The notes beneath the pieces were generated by a model. That model had not been told where the DNA came from, did no database searches, and worked only from the letters and a program-made list of their open reading frames with translations. The translations under genes were made by a program, and so were the position numbers. A stretch of DNA of 64,000 nucleotides from Bacteroidales bacterium. Its GTDB lineage: Bacteria; Bacteroidota; Bacteroidia; Bacteroidales; GCA-2748055. Location of the stretch: contig JARGFP010000008.1 of the NCBI GenBank assembly GCA_029210585.1, forward strand, positions 82,057 through 146,056, written 5' to 3'. Shown one piece after another: positions 34,718-43,728 of the stretch. Numbering within the stretch: the first letter of the stretch is position 1; every line of letters starts with the position of its first letter.

Positions 34718-36592
34718 ATGCATACCCAAAAACACACACTGTTCCTTGGTGGTGGGATCATTTTGATCTCCAGCTTGTTTTCATTTGGCATATCCGCCCA
34801 GGTTAAGGAACCGAGCAGAGCTCCGGATGCTGATGCCGTCCCAGTCTTCTTAAATGGCGAGGCACAGATAGTGGAAGCGTTCAGTGATCCGGACAAATGG
34901 ATCCGGCATGACCTGTGGGTAGAGACTGAATTTGATACCGACGGTGATGGCAGACCAGACCGTATGCATGTAGCTGTCACCCGCCCCTACCAGACTGAAA
35001 CCAGCGGATTGAAATTACCCGTTGTATATAATACGAGTCCGTATTTCGCAGGCACCGCTTCAGGTTCCTCAAAATATTTCTGGAATCCAAGGCACAACCT
35101 GGGGGAACAACCTCCCGTGCGGATTCATCCCCCGGAGATAAAAAGACGCGGTGAACGTCCTGTCATCTCCCGCGGACATGTGGGTACATGGGTGCCGAGG
35201 GGCTATATCGTGGTCCACTCCTCCTCACCCGGAACCGGTCTGTCTGACGGCGCTCCCACCGTAGGTGGTGACAATGAATCGCTTGCTCCCAAGGCGGTGA
35301 TCGACTGGCTCTGCGGGCGTGCCAAAGGCTATACTGAACGGGAAGGTGGTGAAGAGGATCTGCCTATTGGTCAACCGGCAAGGTGGGTATGACCGGGACA
35401 TCATACAACGGGACCCTCCCGCTGGCTGCAGCAACCACCGGTGTGGAAGGACTGGAGGCCATTATTCCGGTTGCACCGAATACTTCCTATTATCATTATT
35501 ACAGGTCCAACGGGCTGATCAGGCACCCGGGCGGATGGATGGGTGAAGATATCGACGTATTGTATGATTTCATTCACAGTGGTGATGAAACAAAGCGCGT
35601 GTACAATAATACCGTGGTCCGCGACAAGGAGCTTATTGAAGGAATGGACAGGATTACCGGAGACTGGAACGAGTTCTGGGCAGGAAGGGACTACCTGCTG
35701 GACATGGAACAGATGAAAGCAGCCTTGCTGATGTCCCACGGTTTCAATGACTGGAACGTGATGCCGATCCACAGCTACAGGATCTACAGGGCTGCAAAGG
35801 AAAAAGGCATCCCGGCAAAGATATTCTACCACCAGGAAGGACATGGCGGTCCTCCCCCGCTCTGGCTGATGAACAAGTGGTTTACGCGCTACCTGCATGG
35901 TGTTGAGAACGGGGTGGAGGACCTGCCGGATGCTTGGATCGTGCGGGAAGATGATGACAGGTCGGATCCCACACCTTATGAAGATTTTCCCAACCCGGTG
36001 TCAGAGCCAGTTGCATTCTTCCTTTCTCCCGGCGCGCCGGAGCAAGGTGCACTGACCCCTCCGCAAAGAAAGGAACCAGGGTACAGAGACGCTTACAGAC
36101 AATTTCTCATTTTCCGGGTCGGCGCTTGCACAGGCAGAAATAACGGAACATCGTCTGCTTTATGTCACAAAACCGCTCAATGACAGCGTACATATCTCAG
36201 GCCTCCCGGAAATGACCGTCAGGCTGGCCAGCAGTGAGCCCTATGCCAACCTGTCGGTCTGGCTTGTTTCCTTGCCCTGGAATGAAGGAAGAAGGGCAAA
36301 GATCACTGACAACATCATCACACGTGGCTGGGCGGATCCGCAAAATTACAAGTCTATCTCAGAAAGTGAGCCTTTGATCCCGGACAAATTCTACGAGGTC
36401 ACCTTCAACCTGCAGCCCGATGACCAGGTGATCATGCCCGGACAACAGATCGGACTGATGATCTTTTCCAGTGACAAGGACTTCACGCTCTGGCCCGATC
36501 CCGGCACCAGGCTGACCATCGACCTGGACGGAACGTTCATGACCCTGCCGGTTGTGGGAGGAGTGAAAGCCATCGAAAAGGCAATCAGATAA
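34718..36592 (+). pseudogene. CocE/NonD (Xaa-Pro dipeptidyl-peptidase-like) hydrolase, two frameshifts
   Basis: Three frames together give one protein of about 620 residues. Frame 1 (34718-35392) has a signal peptide and VETEFDTDGDGRPDRMHVAV. Near 35360 the reading shifts to frame 2, which supplies YWSTGKVGMTGTSYNG with the nucleophile serine in GTSYNG, then MSHGFNDWNV and HQEGHGGPPP (Asp and His). Near 36095 it shifts to frame 3 (FSFSGSALAQAEITEHRLLY, then MTVRLASSEPYANLSVW), the C-terminal jelly-roll. No long homopolymer marks either shift. The family includes X-Pro dipeptidyl peptidases and cocaine esterase. It is either a true pseudogene or carries two sequencing indels. Confidence 0.8.
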
Positions 36593-36613
36593 CCCTGTTT
36601 TGAAGTAATGCAA

Positions 36614-36621
36614 TATATTTG
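36614..36621 (+). promoter_or_regulatory. Candidate -7 promoter element for the M28 peptidase
   Basis: TATATTTG followed by CA lies 57 bp before the preferred ATG at 36679; no clear -33 partner. Confidence 0.35.
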
Positions 36622-36678
36622 CATGAAAACAAGGGCATCAACCCACCAGTAGACATCAACTTTAATCAACAAAAAACA

Positions 36679-38268
36679 ATGACGAAATACTGTATTTTCT
36701 CCGCAGTGGTGCTGTACCTTTCTGCGACACAACTGAATGCGCAACCCGACTCCATATTCAACAGGATCATTGAAACCGGCACCACCGACAACCATACCAT
36801 GGAGCACCTGGATGTACTGAGCAATCGCATCGGAGGCCGGCTGATCGGCTCAGATGCATATGAAAATGCGGCTGTATGGGCGGCTACTAAGTTCAATGAG
36901 TGGGGTATGGAGGTCGTTTTTGATGAAGTGGGGGAACTGCCCGTGGGATTCAACCGGGGACCCTGGTTTGGTAAGCTGCTTTCGGAAAACGGGACAAACC
37001 TGCATTTTGCCACACCCTCTTATACCTCGGGAACCAGGGGAGTGCAGCGCGGACATGTGCTGATTGAGCCAAAAACAGAAGCAGAATTCGACCGTATGAA
37101 AGGTAAACTGAAGGGCGCATGGGTCCTGATCTCGGGAGAAAATGAAGGATGGCCCATCGACTGGTCGCCAACAGGCGACAGCATCAGGGATTCCATCAGG
37201 GAAGAGAACATCCGTATTTCAGAGGAAAACCGAAGGATTCGCAGGGAGAACAGTGAAAATGAGGGCAAACGCAGGTACGAAGCGCAGGAATTGCTGGAAC
37301 CGATCGTCGCGCCTGCCCTTTTCTACCGGGAAATGGTCGATGCGGGCATCCTGGGGATCATACAGTCATCGAAAGTTCCCATCCGCGTCATGTACGACAG
37401 GAAAAACCTGTTTAAAATGACATTTGACTCATTGCCGCCGGTGCCCGACATCAAACTGGAGGAGCACCAATACAAGTTGATCTACCAAATGGCCAGTGAA
37501 CGGCGCTATTTTCAGCTGGAATTCGATATCAGGAACCATTTCAAGATGGGGCCTGTCAAATACCACAATGTAATCGGGATTATTCCCGGGACTGAATATC
37601 CAGAGGAATATGTGATCATGGGTGGACACCTGGATGCCTATGATGTCGCCACGGGAGGAGTGGATGACGGATCAGGTGTATCTCCCACGATGGAAGCTGC
37701 CAGGCTGATCATGGAAGCCGGGGGGAAACCGAAACGAACCATCCTCGTGGTCCTGTGGGCCGGGGAAGAGTTCGGATTGTATGGTTCCAGGAGCTGGGTT
37801 ACCCGGTTTGAACAGGATCTTGACAAAGTTTCCAACATGATCAATCGAGACGGCGGACCGACCGTTCCTGCATCCATCACTGTTTCTGAAGCCATGAAAG
37901 CGGATTTTATTCCCATCGTGGATGCCATCAACAGGATCAACCCGGAATTTCCCCTGGAGCTAAAAACCAGGGAACCGCTGGAACGTCCCAAACGTGCGTG
38001 GGGAACCGATAGCGGGCCCTTCGCTGTAAAAGGCGTCCCCACCATTGGTTTTCAGAATGCAGATCCGCGGGGTTATGATTTTGATTACCGGGAGATCTGG
38101 CATACGGAGCGTGACCTGTACAACATGAGCATCCCCGTGTACCAGGAACATGCAGCGATCGCCACTGCCATCCTGGCTTACGGTATCGCAGATCTCGACC
38201 ATTTGCTCGACCGCGAAGGGTACTATGTTGAAGAAACATCCGGAGAAAAGAAGAAAAAACAGGATTGA
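36679..38268 (+). CDS. M28-family zinc peptidase, secreted
   Basis: About 529 residues from the methionine at 36679 (MTKYCIFSAVVLYLSATQLN, then AQP), a clean Sec signal peptide; the track start at 36619 precedes it by 20 unlikely residues. A PA-like inserted domain is suggested around GVQRGHVLIEP, with a charged coiled-coil stretch (SIREENIRISEENRRIRREN). The peptidase core has zinc ligands in GGHLDAYDVATGGVDDGSG and the catalytic Glu in LWAGEEFGLYGS. Family members are aminopeptidases or carboxypeptidases. It probably works with the preceding envelope peptidases. Confidence 0.92.
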   Translation: MTKYCIFSAVVLYLSATQLNAQPDSIFNRIIETGTTDNHTMEHLDVLSNRIGGRLIGSDAYENAAVWAATKFNEWGMEVVFDEVGELPVGFNRGPWFGKLLSENGTNLHFATPSYTSGTRGVQRGHVLIEPKTEAEFDRMKGKLKGAWVLISGENEGWPIDWSPTGDSIRDSIREENIRISEENRRIRRENSENEGKRRYEAQELLEPIVAPALFYREMVDAGILGIIQSSKVPIRVMYDRKNLFKMTFDSLPPVPDIKLEEHQYKLIYQMASERRYFQLEFDIRNHFKMGPVKYHNVIGIIPGTEYPEEYVIMGGHLDAYDVATGGVDDGSGVSPTMEAARLIMEAGGKPKRTILVVLWAGEEFGLYGSRSWVTRFEQDLDKVSNMINRDGGPTVPASITVSEAMKADFIPIVDAINRINPEFPLELKTREPLERPKRAWGTDSGPFAVKGVPTIGFQNADPRGYDFDYREIWHTERDLYNMSIPVYQEHAAIATAILAYGIADLDHLLDREGYYVEETSGEKKKKQD

Positions 38269-38375
38269 CCAGCGGGTTTTTCGGGCTCCCTGAAGATATA
38301 ATTGCAACATGATTGATGGTATATGCAGTAAAATACGGGACTGATCACATCAGGTAAATTTTCAATCGGGTAATA

Positions 38376-38405
38376 AACGTAGTTAAAAACGTGTTTAACT
38401 ACGTT
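38376..38405. repeat. Perfect 12-bp inverted repeat between convergent genes
   Basis: AACGTAGTTAAA (38376-38387) and TTTAACTACGTT (38394-38405) with a 6-base loop. It lies between the M28 peptidase end and the convergent TolQ-like gene end. There is no run of T on either side, so a classic terminator is doubtful; a protein-binding palindrome is the alternative. Confidence 0.7.
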
Positions 38406-38427
38406 GTTTATAAAGCCGGGGGTGTTG

Positions 38428-38796
38428 TTACGCGGTACCTGTTTTTCGATCTCTCAGAATGAAAATGATAATTGCCATACGGGCAATCAGGAAGGCTGTT
38501 AGTCCGGCAAGGGGACCCAGGAGTGCCATCTTTAATCCGCCAGCCATCAGGCTCGGCGTTATCTCCCCTGCTGCCGCGATTTTATCAAAGGCCAAGATCA
38601 GACCATAGGTGCGTCCCAGGTAACCCCATGCAAGAGCGAACCATCCCAGGGATGCGATCAGTGATTTATTCCTCGGGGTTTTGTCACTTTCAAGCAATGT
38701 CCATATAAAAAGAGCAAGGATAATCAGAATCAGCAGCAGAATCGTATAGGTAATCAGTGGTCCGCCATCGTTCATTTTTTCAATAATTGATTTCAT
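38428..38796 (-). CDS. MotA/TolQ/ExbB-like membrane protein
   Basis: About 122 residues from the methionine at 38796 (MKSIIEKMNDGGPLITYTIL). Three hydrophobic stretches are visible: TYTILLLILIILALFIWTLL, SLIASLGWFALAWGYLG and the segment around LKMALLGPLAGLTAFLIARMAIIIF. The spacing and the MNDGGPL start resemble small ExbB/TolQ/MotA-type proton-channel domain proteins found alone in Bacteroidota. No ExbD/TolR partner is adjacent, so energy coupling is not implied. Its own promoter was not identified. Confidence 0.6.
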   Translation of the reverse strand: MKSIIEKMNDGGPLITYTILLLILIILALFIWTLLESDKTPRNKSLIASLGWFALAWGYLGRTYGLILAFDKIAAAGEITPSLMAGGLKMALLGPLAGLTAFLIARMAIIIFILRDRKTGTA

Positions 38797-39010
38797 GTTA
38801 ATCTGGGTTTTAGGTGAATAATACATCTAAGATAATCCACCCTTCAATGCAAAATATTTTTTTACGATGAACAGTCGATCCTGCACCTGATTTTACCTTT
38901 TTTCCGATGCAAATTGTAAAATATCCCCCAATTCTGCAAAAACAGCCGCTAAAAGTGCAATTGGTCTATATTTTCGACCTGAAAGCGTTAGATTTTGTAA
39001 TATTGTTCCC

Positions 39011-40075
39011 ATGAATGCGCATCGAATAAGGCGCTGTCGCACGATCGCGATACACCTGCTGTTCTGGACGGCCGTATGGTTCCTGTATTACTACTTTTTC
39101 AGCTACAACTCAGAAGACATGGAATACGTGATCTGGTTCTCCAGCCTGCTGGTCCCCCTCACCATAGCCGTCACCTATTTTGCAGTCTATTACCTGATCC
39201 CCAATTACCTGCTGAAACAGGACTACAGCAGGTTTTCACTCTTCAGCTTTTACGTCCTGGTGGCTTCTTCCTATTTCATTGTTCTGATCATCTATGGCTG
39301 CCTTATTTTCCTGAAAAAATGGGATGCTACCAATATCCCGCCTATGATGAAGAATTTTTTCTTTGTACTGATGCTGGTCTACCTGGTCGTGGTCATTGTC
39401 GGCTTTATAACAGTGTTGAACCATAATTTCAAAACCGACAGGATGAACAAGGAATTGCAGAACAAAATCCTGACTGCACAGCTGCAGTTGAAAGACCAGG
39501 AATTGTATTACCTGAAGATGCAGATACATCCGCATTTCCTTTTCAATACACTGAATACGATTTACGGATTCGCCATCAGGCAATCGAAGCAGACCCCTGA
39601 GATCATCCTTCGGCTCTCCAACCTGTTGGATTACATTCTATACCAGGTCAACAAGCCTGCGGTAAGTATGAAAGAAGAGGTCCTGCACATCAGGGAATAC
39701 GTTGAACTGGAGCGCATCCGCTTCCAGGAAACGCTTCGGGTTGACATTGATACCAGTGAAATTGCAGACCAACTATTGATCCCCCCCATGTTGCTGATGC
39801 CCTTCGTGGAAAATGCATTTAAGCACGGCAGCATCCGTGACGGATTTTTGCGGATCACCATCGTTATCGAGGTTACCGGGAACAAATTATCTTTCATGAT
39901 TCGAAATACTGCTGATCCTGAAATATCCCGGGGCAAGGGGATCGGGCTGGAAAACATCAGGAAAAGACTGGATCTTCACTATGCCGACCTTTACAGGATC
40001 GACCAGGAACAAACTACATCAGAATACATTATACAACTGCAGATCGATAACCTAATGCAAATAAAAAATGTCTGA
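39011..40075 (+). CDS. LytS-family sensor histidine kinase
   Basis: 354 residues. Four transmembrane helices occupy about 12-140 (AIHLLFWTAVWFLYYYFF, SSLLVPLTIAVTYFAVYYLI, SFYVLVASSYFIVLIIYG, FFFVLMLVYLVVVIVGF). A coiled linker leads to the His_kinase domain with the phospho-acceptor in MQIHPHFLFNTLNTIYG and a HATPase domain with PPMLLMPFVENAFKHG and GKGIGLENIRKRL. This is the short Bacteroidota LytS type with no extracellular sensor domain, probably sensing membrane state. It overlaps its response regulator by eight bases. Confidence 0.95.
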   Translation: MNAHRIRRCRTIAIHLLFWTAVWFLYYYFFSYNSEDMEYVIWFSSLLVPLTIAVTYFAVYYLIPNYLLKQDYSRFSLFSFYVLVASSYFIVLIIYGCLIFLKKWDATNIPPMMKNFFFVLMLVYLVVVIVGFITVLNHNFKTDRMNKELQNKILTAQLQLKDQELYYLKMQIHPHFLFNTLNTIYGFAIRQSKQTPEIILRLSNLLDYILYQVNKPAVSMKEEVLHIREYVELERIRFQETLRVDIDTSEIADQLLIPPMLLMPFVENAFKHGSIRDGFLRITIVIEVTGNKLSFMIRNTADPEISRGKGIGLENIRKRLDLHYADLYRIDQEQTTSEYIIQLQIDNLMQIKNV

Positions 40076-40790
40076 ACCCATTCATTGCATCATCGTCGAT
40101 GATGAACCGATCGCCAGGGATATACTGAACGAACATCTTGGGAAAATTGACCGGATCAGGGTCATCGCGAGTTGCAAAAATGCATTGGAAGCGTTCAAAG
40201 CCATCAATGATTATCCGGTTGACCTTGTGTTCCTTGACATTAATATGCCGGAGATCGACGGTCTTGCCTTTGCCAGGTCCATGACCAGGCAGATCAAGGT
40301 AATTTTCACTACTGCATACAGGGACTATGCTGTGGATGGATTTGATCTCAGGGCAGTGGATTACTTGCTGAAGCCGGTCTCGTTTGAAAGGCTTTTGCAA
40401 TCCATTAATAAATACCTGGATGAATCGCAGGTTGAAGTTCACAGTACCAACAAGGAGCTTGTTTCAGAAAAGGACGATTCCCTCTATGTGCGGTCCGATC
40501 GCAAAATGATCAGGATCCGTTTTTCAGAGATTCTTTACCTGGAAAGTATCGGCGATTACCTGAAAATCCATTTGCAGAACAGAACCGTTGTCACAAGGGA
40601 AACAATGACTACACTGGAAGCAAAGCTGCCGGCCATGGAGTTTATCAGGATCCACAGGTCCTTCCTGGTTGCAAAAAAGGAAATTGATTCTTTTACGGCA
40701 GAATATGTGGAACTCGGGGGGATTCAGCTCCCCGTAAGCCGCAGCTACAAGGAGGATGTACTGACCAGGTTACATGAAAAAGACCGGTAG
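40068..40790 (+). CDS. LytTR-family response regulator
   Basis: 240 residues. The receiver domain has the acidic pocket VDDEP, phospho-acceptor Asp57 in VFLDINMPEIDG and lysine in LLKPVSFERL. The C-terminal LytTR DNA-binding domain has RKMIRIRFSEILYLESIGDY and IRIHRSFLVAKKEI. It works with the upstream LytS kinase. It ends four bases from the convergent TolC-family gene, so the regulator may control the efflux genes at 40795-43528; this is inference from position alone. Confidence 0.95.
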   Translation: MSEPIHCIIVDDEPIARDILNEHLGKIDRIRVIASCKNALEAFKAINDYPVDLVFLDINMPEIDGLAFARSMTRQIKVIFTTAYRDYAVDGFDLRAVDYLLKPVSFERLLQSINKYLDESQVEVHSTNKELVSEKDDSLYVRSDRKMIRIRFSEILYLESIGDYLKIHLQNRTVVTRETMTTLEAKLPAMEFIRIHRSFLVAKKEIDSFTAEYVELGGIQLPVSRSYKEDVLTRLHEKDR

Positions 40791-40794
40791 GATC

Positions 40795-42309
40795 TCAGAG
40801 CAGCGTATCTTCATCTTCCAGCATCGGGTTGTCGTAGAAAATTTTGCGTTCAACCTCAAAATCGTACAACGTGAGGATCCTGATATAAAAAAATGATTCC
40901 CAGTAGTCTTCGATCGAACGTATATAGTCCCGCTTGGCAGACTCCCGTTCACTCAATGAGATTTTCAGTTCCGTGATACTGATCTCCCCGTTCTGGAACT
41001 TTTTCTGGGCGATCTTATAACCGTTTTCTGCTACCTTATCGGCCTCTTCTGCTGTTTTCAGTTGTTCTTTTAACAGGTTGAAACGTTCCACCTGGACTAC
41101 GACCCTGCGATCGAAATCCTTCATATCCCTTTCCACATCGTAGAGCACCAGGTCGCGCTGCGACTCTGCCAGTTTCACCTGTGAGGCAGACCGCCCCCAG
41201 TCGAGGATCGGAACACGCACAGAAAGCTGAACGAACTGTTGCTGCTCGGGCTGCTCATAAATGCCGCCCAGTACTTCTGAAGAGTTAGACAAACCATAAC
41301 TTCCACTCAACGTAGCACTCAGGCTGTTGTCCCTTTTCGCCTGTTCGAGTTCCCTTTCTGCATTGAGCAATCGTTGCTGGAAATTGATCACATCATCCTT
41401 GTTTTCCTTTGCTTCACTAAGCGCTTTCTCCGGATCAATGTAAAACAGGGTCATCTCCAGCGGGATCATTAACTCGATTTTAGTGGATTGATCCAGGTTG
41501 ATATAGGATTTCAGTTCAAAATCGGCATTCCGCAGGTCCATGTCTGCATTCCGTACAGATTTCTGTGCATTGAGCACTGCCAGCCTGATGCGGGAATAGT
41601 CGTTCTCAGAGATCGTTCCCAGCCCCCGGCGGACTTCGGCTATTTCCAGGTTATCCTGGCTGTTCTCCAGGTTGCTCCTGGCCAGCTCATAATTTGTTTG
41701 TATACGCAAATAGCTAAAAAACAGTGCCGTAGAACGGTGTGCAATCTCCTCGATGGTCTCCAGGTAATCCCGCTGTCCCCGTTCATACTCCAGGGGAGCG
41801 GTTTTCCTGTACCACTTTGCCCAGTTGTACTGAAAAATGGGCTGATTGATCCCGATGTAAATGGGGCTGCTAGAGAACTCCTGGTCAGCGGACAGGATAT
41901 TATTGATCCCATAGACTGAAGTGGCTGCATAAATGGAGGTATTGGTCTGCGGGATGGTTTGGTTCAATGAAAGGTTTGCCGAAGCAGAAAGTCGGCGGAT
42001 TCTCCGGAAATTTATACTGCCATCTTGCTGTGTAATAGGGTTATTGGTATTCTCAAATTCTGGCAGTTTCCCTTTCAACAGCAACTGGGGCCGGAAACGT
42101 GTCTGGTAATTCCTGAACCGCCAGTAGGAATTCACATTGGTATTCTGGGCATATTTGATGGCAGATGACTGGGTAATTGCCAGGTCGATCACATTCTGAA
42201 GACTCAGCTTAAAGGCCATCGTATCTTGCTGCAGTGCCGGTTCCTGGGCAGAAACAGCTGACAGCATCCAACCTGACAATATTAAAGCAATAAAGGTCTT
42301 TGAAATCAT
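40795..42309 (-). CDS. TolC-family outer-membrane efflux protein
   Basis: About 504 residues from the ATG at 42309 (MISKTFIALILSGWMLSAVS, then AQEP), a Sec signal peptide; the track start at 42366 lies inside the adaptor gene. Two OEP repeats are visible, each with long coiled coils (IEEIAHRSTALFFSYLRIQ, LSAKENKDD-type and YDVERDMKDFDRRVVVQ). The protein forms the trimeric outer-membrane duct. It starts 13 bp after the adaptor gene stop and belongs to the same transcript. Confidence 0.92.
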   Translation of the reverse strand: MISKTFIALILSGWMLSAVSAQEPALQQDTMAFKLSLQNVIDLAITQSSAIKYAQNTNVNSYWRFRNYQTRFRPQLLLKGKLPEFENTNNPITQQDGSINFRRIRRLSASANLSLNQTIPQTNTSIYAATSVYGINNILSADQEFSSSPIYIGINQPIFQYNWAKWYRKTAPLEYERGQRDYLETIEEIAHRSTALFFSYLRIQTNYELARSNLENSQDNLEIAEVRRGLGTISENDYSRIRLAVLNAQKSVRNADMDLRNADFELKSYINLDQSTKIELMIPLEMTLFYIDPEKALSEAKENKDDVINFQQRLLNAERELEQAKRDNSLSATLSGSYGLSNSSEVLGGIYEQPEQQQFVQLSVRVPILDWGRSASQVKLAESQRDLVLYDVERDMKDFDRRVVVQVERFNLLKEQLKTAEEADKVAENGYKIAQKKFQNGEISITELKISLSERESAKRDYIRSIEDYWESFFYIRILTLYDFEVERKIFYDNPMLEDEDTLL

Positions 42310-42322
42310 TTCAACATCGACA

Positions 42323-43528
42323 TTAATAGATTTCCACTTTTTCCCTGTTCCTGAAGAGCGATACATCAGAAAGGATCACCTGGTCTCCTGGTTCCAGGCC
42401 GGACCGGATCTCCATATAGTCATCCCCCATTACCCCGGTGGAAATTCTTTGTTTCAGGGCCACATTGCCTTCCACCTTGTATATATCAAAGTTGGAAGTG
42501 CGTTCAAAAGACGATCCGTATTCAACACGCAGGACGCTATCGGCCCTGGCCACAACCACATGCATGGGCACCGTCATGTTGGGCCTGAGCCTGGAATGGT
42601 TACTCTGATCCAGGTACACGTCGAATTCAACTTTTTTATCCTTGATCGCCGGGCTCACAGTACCGATTTGCCCATCCAGTTGCTCGTCTCCGAGGTTGAC
42701 AATTACTTCTGAACCTGTTCGTATATATTCTGAATGCTTGTCATCGGCATTTGCCCGTATCTTGAAATTCGACAGGTTGGACATTTTCACCAGGAGCTTG
42801 TCCTTATTGACCTTCTCCCCCACCTGTCCGTCGAGCGACAGGATGATCCCGGATGACGGAGCGCGTATGATCATCTTTTTCAGCAGTTCTTCCTGCTGTT
42901 CCAGGGCTTTTTCCTGGATAGCAATCTGGAGCTTGAGTCCTTCATCTTCGGTTTCAAGTTGTTGCAACCTGATTGAATTCCGGGCACTGACCGTTTCCAG
43001 GTCTTTTTCTGCCAGCACAAGCTCCTGCTTGGTCTGTTCATAGCGTGCCGGTGAAATCCCCCCCACTTCCAGCAGTTGTTCCTGGTCTGCAAGCTCCGAT
43101 TTCAGGGAAGCGATCCGTAGTTTCTTCACTTCAATATTGTAATCGAGATCCACCCGGATACTTCGTGCATTCAATTGATTTTTTCGCAGGGCGTTGCGTT
43201 TAACCTCCAGCTGGTCCTCGATCTTTTCAATTTCTTCCTGGACCGGCTGGGGGTCGAGGATAATAATGGCCTCTCCAAGTTCCACGCGGCTTCCAACGTC
43301 TTTAACAATTCTTTGTATAATGCTGGAAGCGGGACTCAGGATCAGCACCTCACTTTCCGGTTCGACGGTTCCTTCGGCTGGAATCGTGGAAACAACGGAT
43401 CCTACTTCCACCTTTGAAATTACGAAATCACCTGAATTGATTTTCCCGATGGGAACATATTTAAGTATGACAAAAACAGCAGCTGCAAGAACTACCGCAA
43501 TCAGCAGAATAACAATGACTTTTTTCAC
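42323..43528 (-). CDS. Efflux periplasmic adaptor (HlyD/RND-type membrane fusion protein)
   Basis: 401 residues. An N-terminal membrane anchor (VIVILLIAVVLAAAVFVIL) is followed by a barrel-sandwich (lipoyl) half, GTVEPESEVLILSP, a coiled-coil hairpin at about 95-215 and the second half IIRAPSSGIILSLDGQVGEKV, then beta-barrel and membrane-proximal domains. It bridges an inner-membrane pump to TolC. Neither an RND nor an ABC pump gene follows; the pump must be elsewhere. On the minus strand TAATTTTG (43633-43626) is a fair -7 promoter element upstream. Confidence 0.92.
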   Translation of the reverse strand: MKKVIVILLIAVVLAAAVFVILKYVPIGKINSGDFVISKVEVGSVVSTIPAEGTVEPESEVLILSPASSIIQRIVKDVGSRVELGEAIIILDPQPVQEEIEKIEDQLEVKRNALRKNQLNARSIRVDLDYNIEVKKLRIASLKSELADQEQLLEVGGISPARYEQTKQELVLAEKDLETVSARNSIRLQQLETEDEGLKLQIAIQEKALEQQEELLKKMIIRAPSSGIILSLDGQVGEKVNKDKLLVKMSNLSNFKIRANADDKHSEYIRTGSEVIVNLGDEQLDGQIGTVSPAIKDKKVEFDVYLDQSNHSRLRPNMTVPMHVVVARADSVLRVEYGSSFERTSNFDIYKVEGNVALKQRISTGVMGDDYMEIRSGLEPGDQVILSDVSLFRNREKVEIY

Positions 43529-43728
43529 AGATAATGAATTAGTAATTGGTTAACGAATGATCCGCACAAAAAAACGTTCTCCGGTTGGTTTCCATCTTGC
43601 TGCAACGGTCATAAATTGCAACGAACAAAATTACATAATATTACCCACCAAAAACAGGAAATCCACAATATTATTCCTTAATATATGTGGCTTTCCCGGG
43701 TACAATTTTAGCTGAACATGACAAAATT

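Noticed and set aside
43529-43728. Possible small precursor peptide gene between the two adaptor genes
   Set aside because: No ORF with a GG-type leader or start plus spacing; the stretch looks like a promoter region only.
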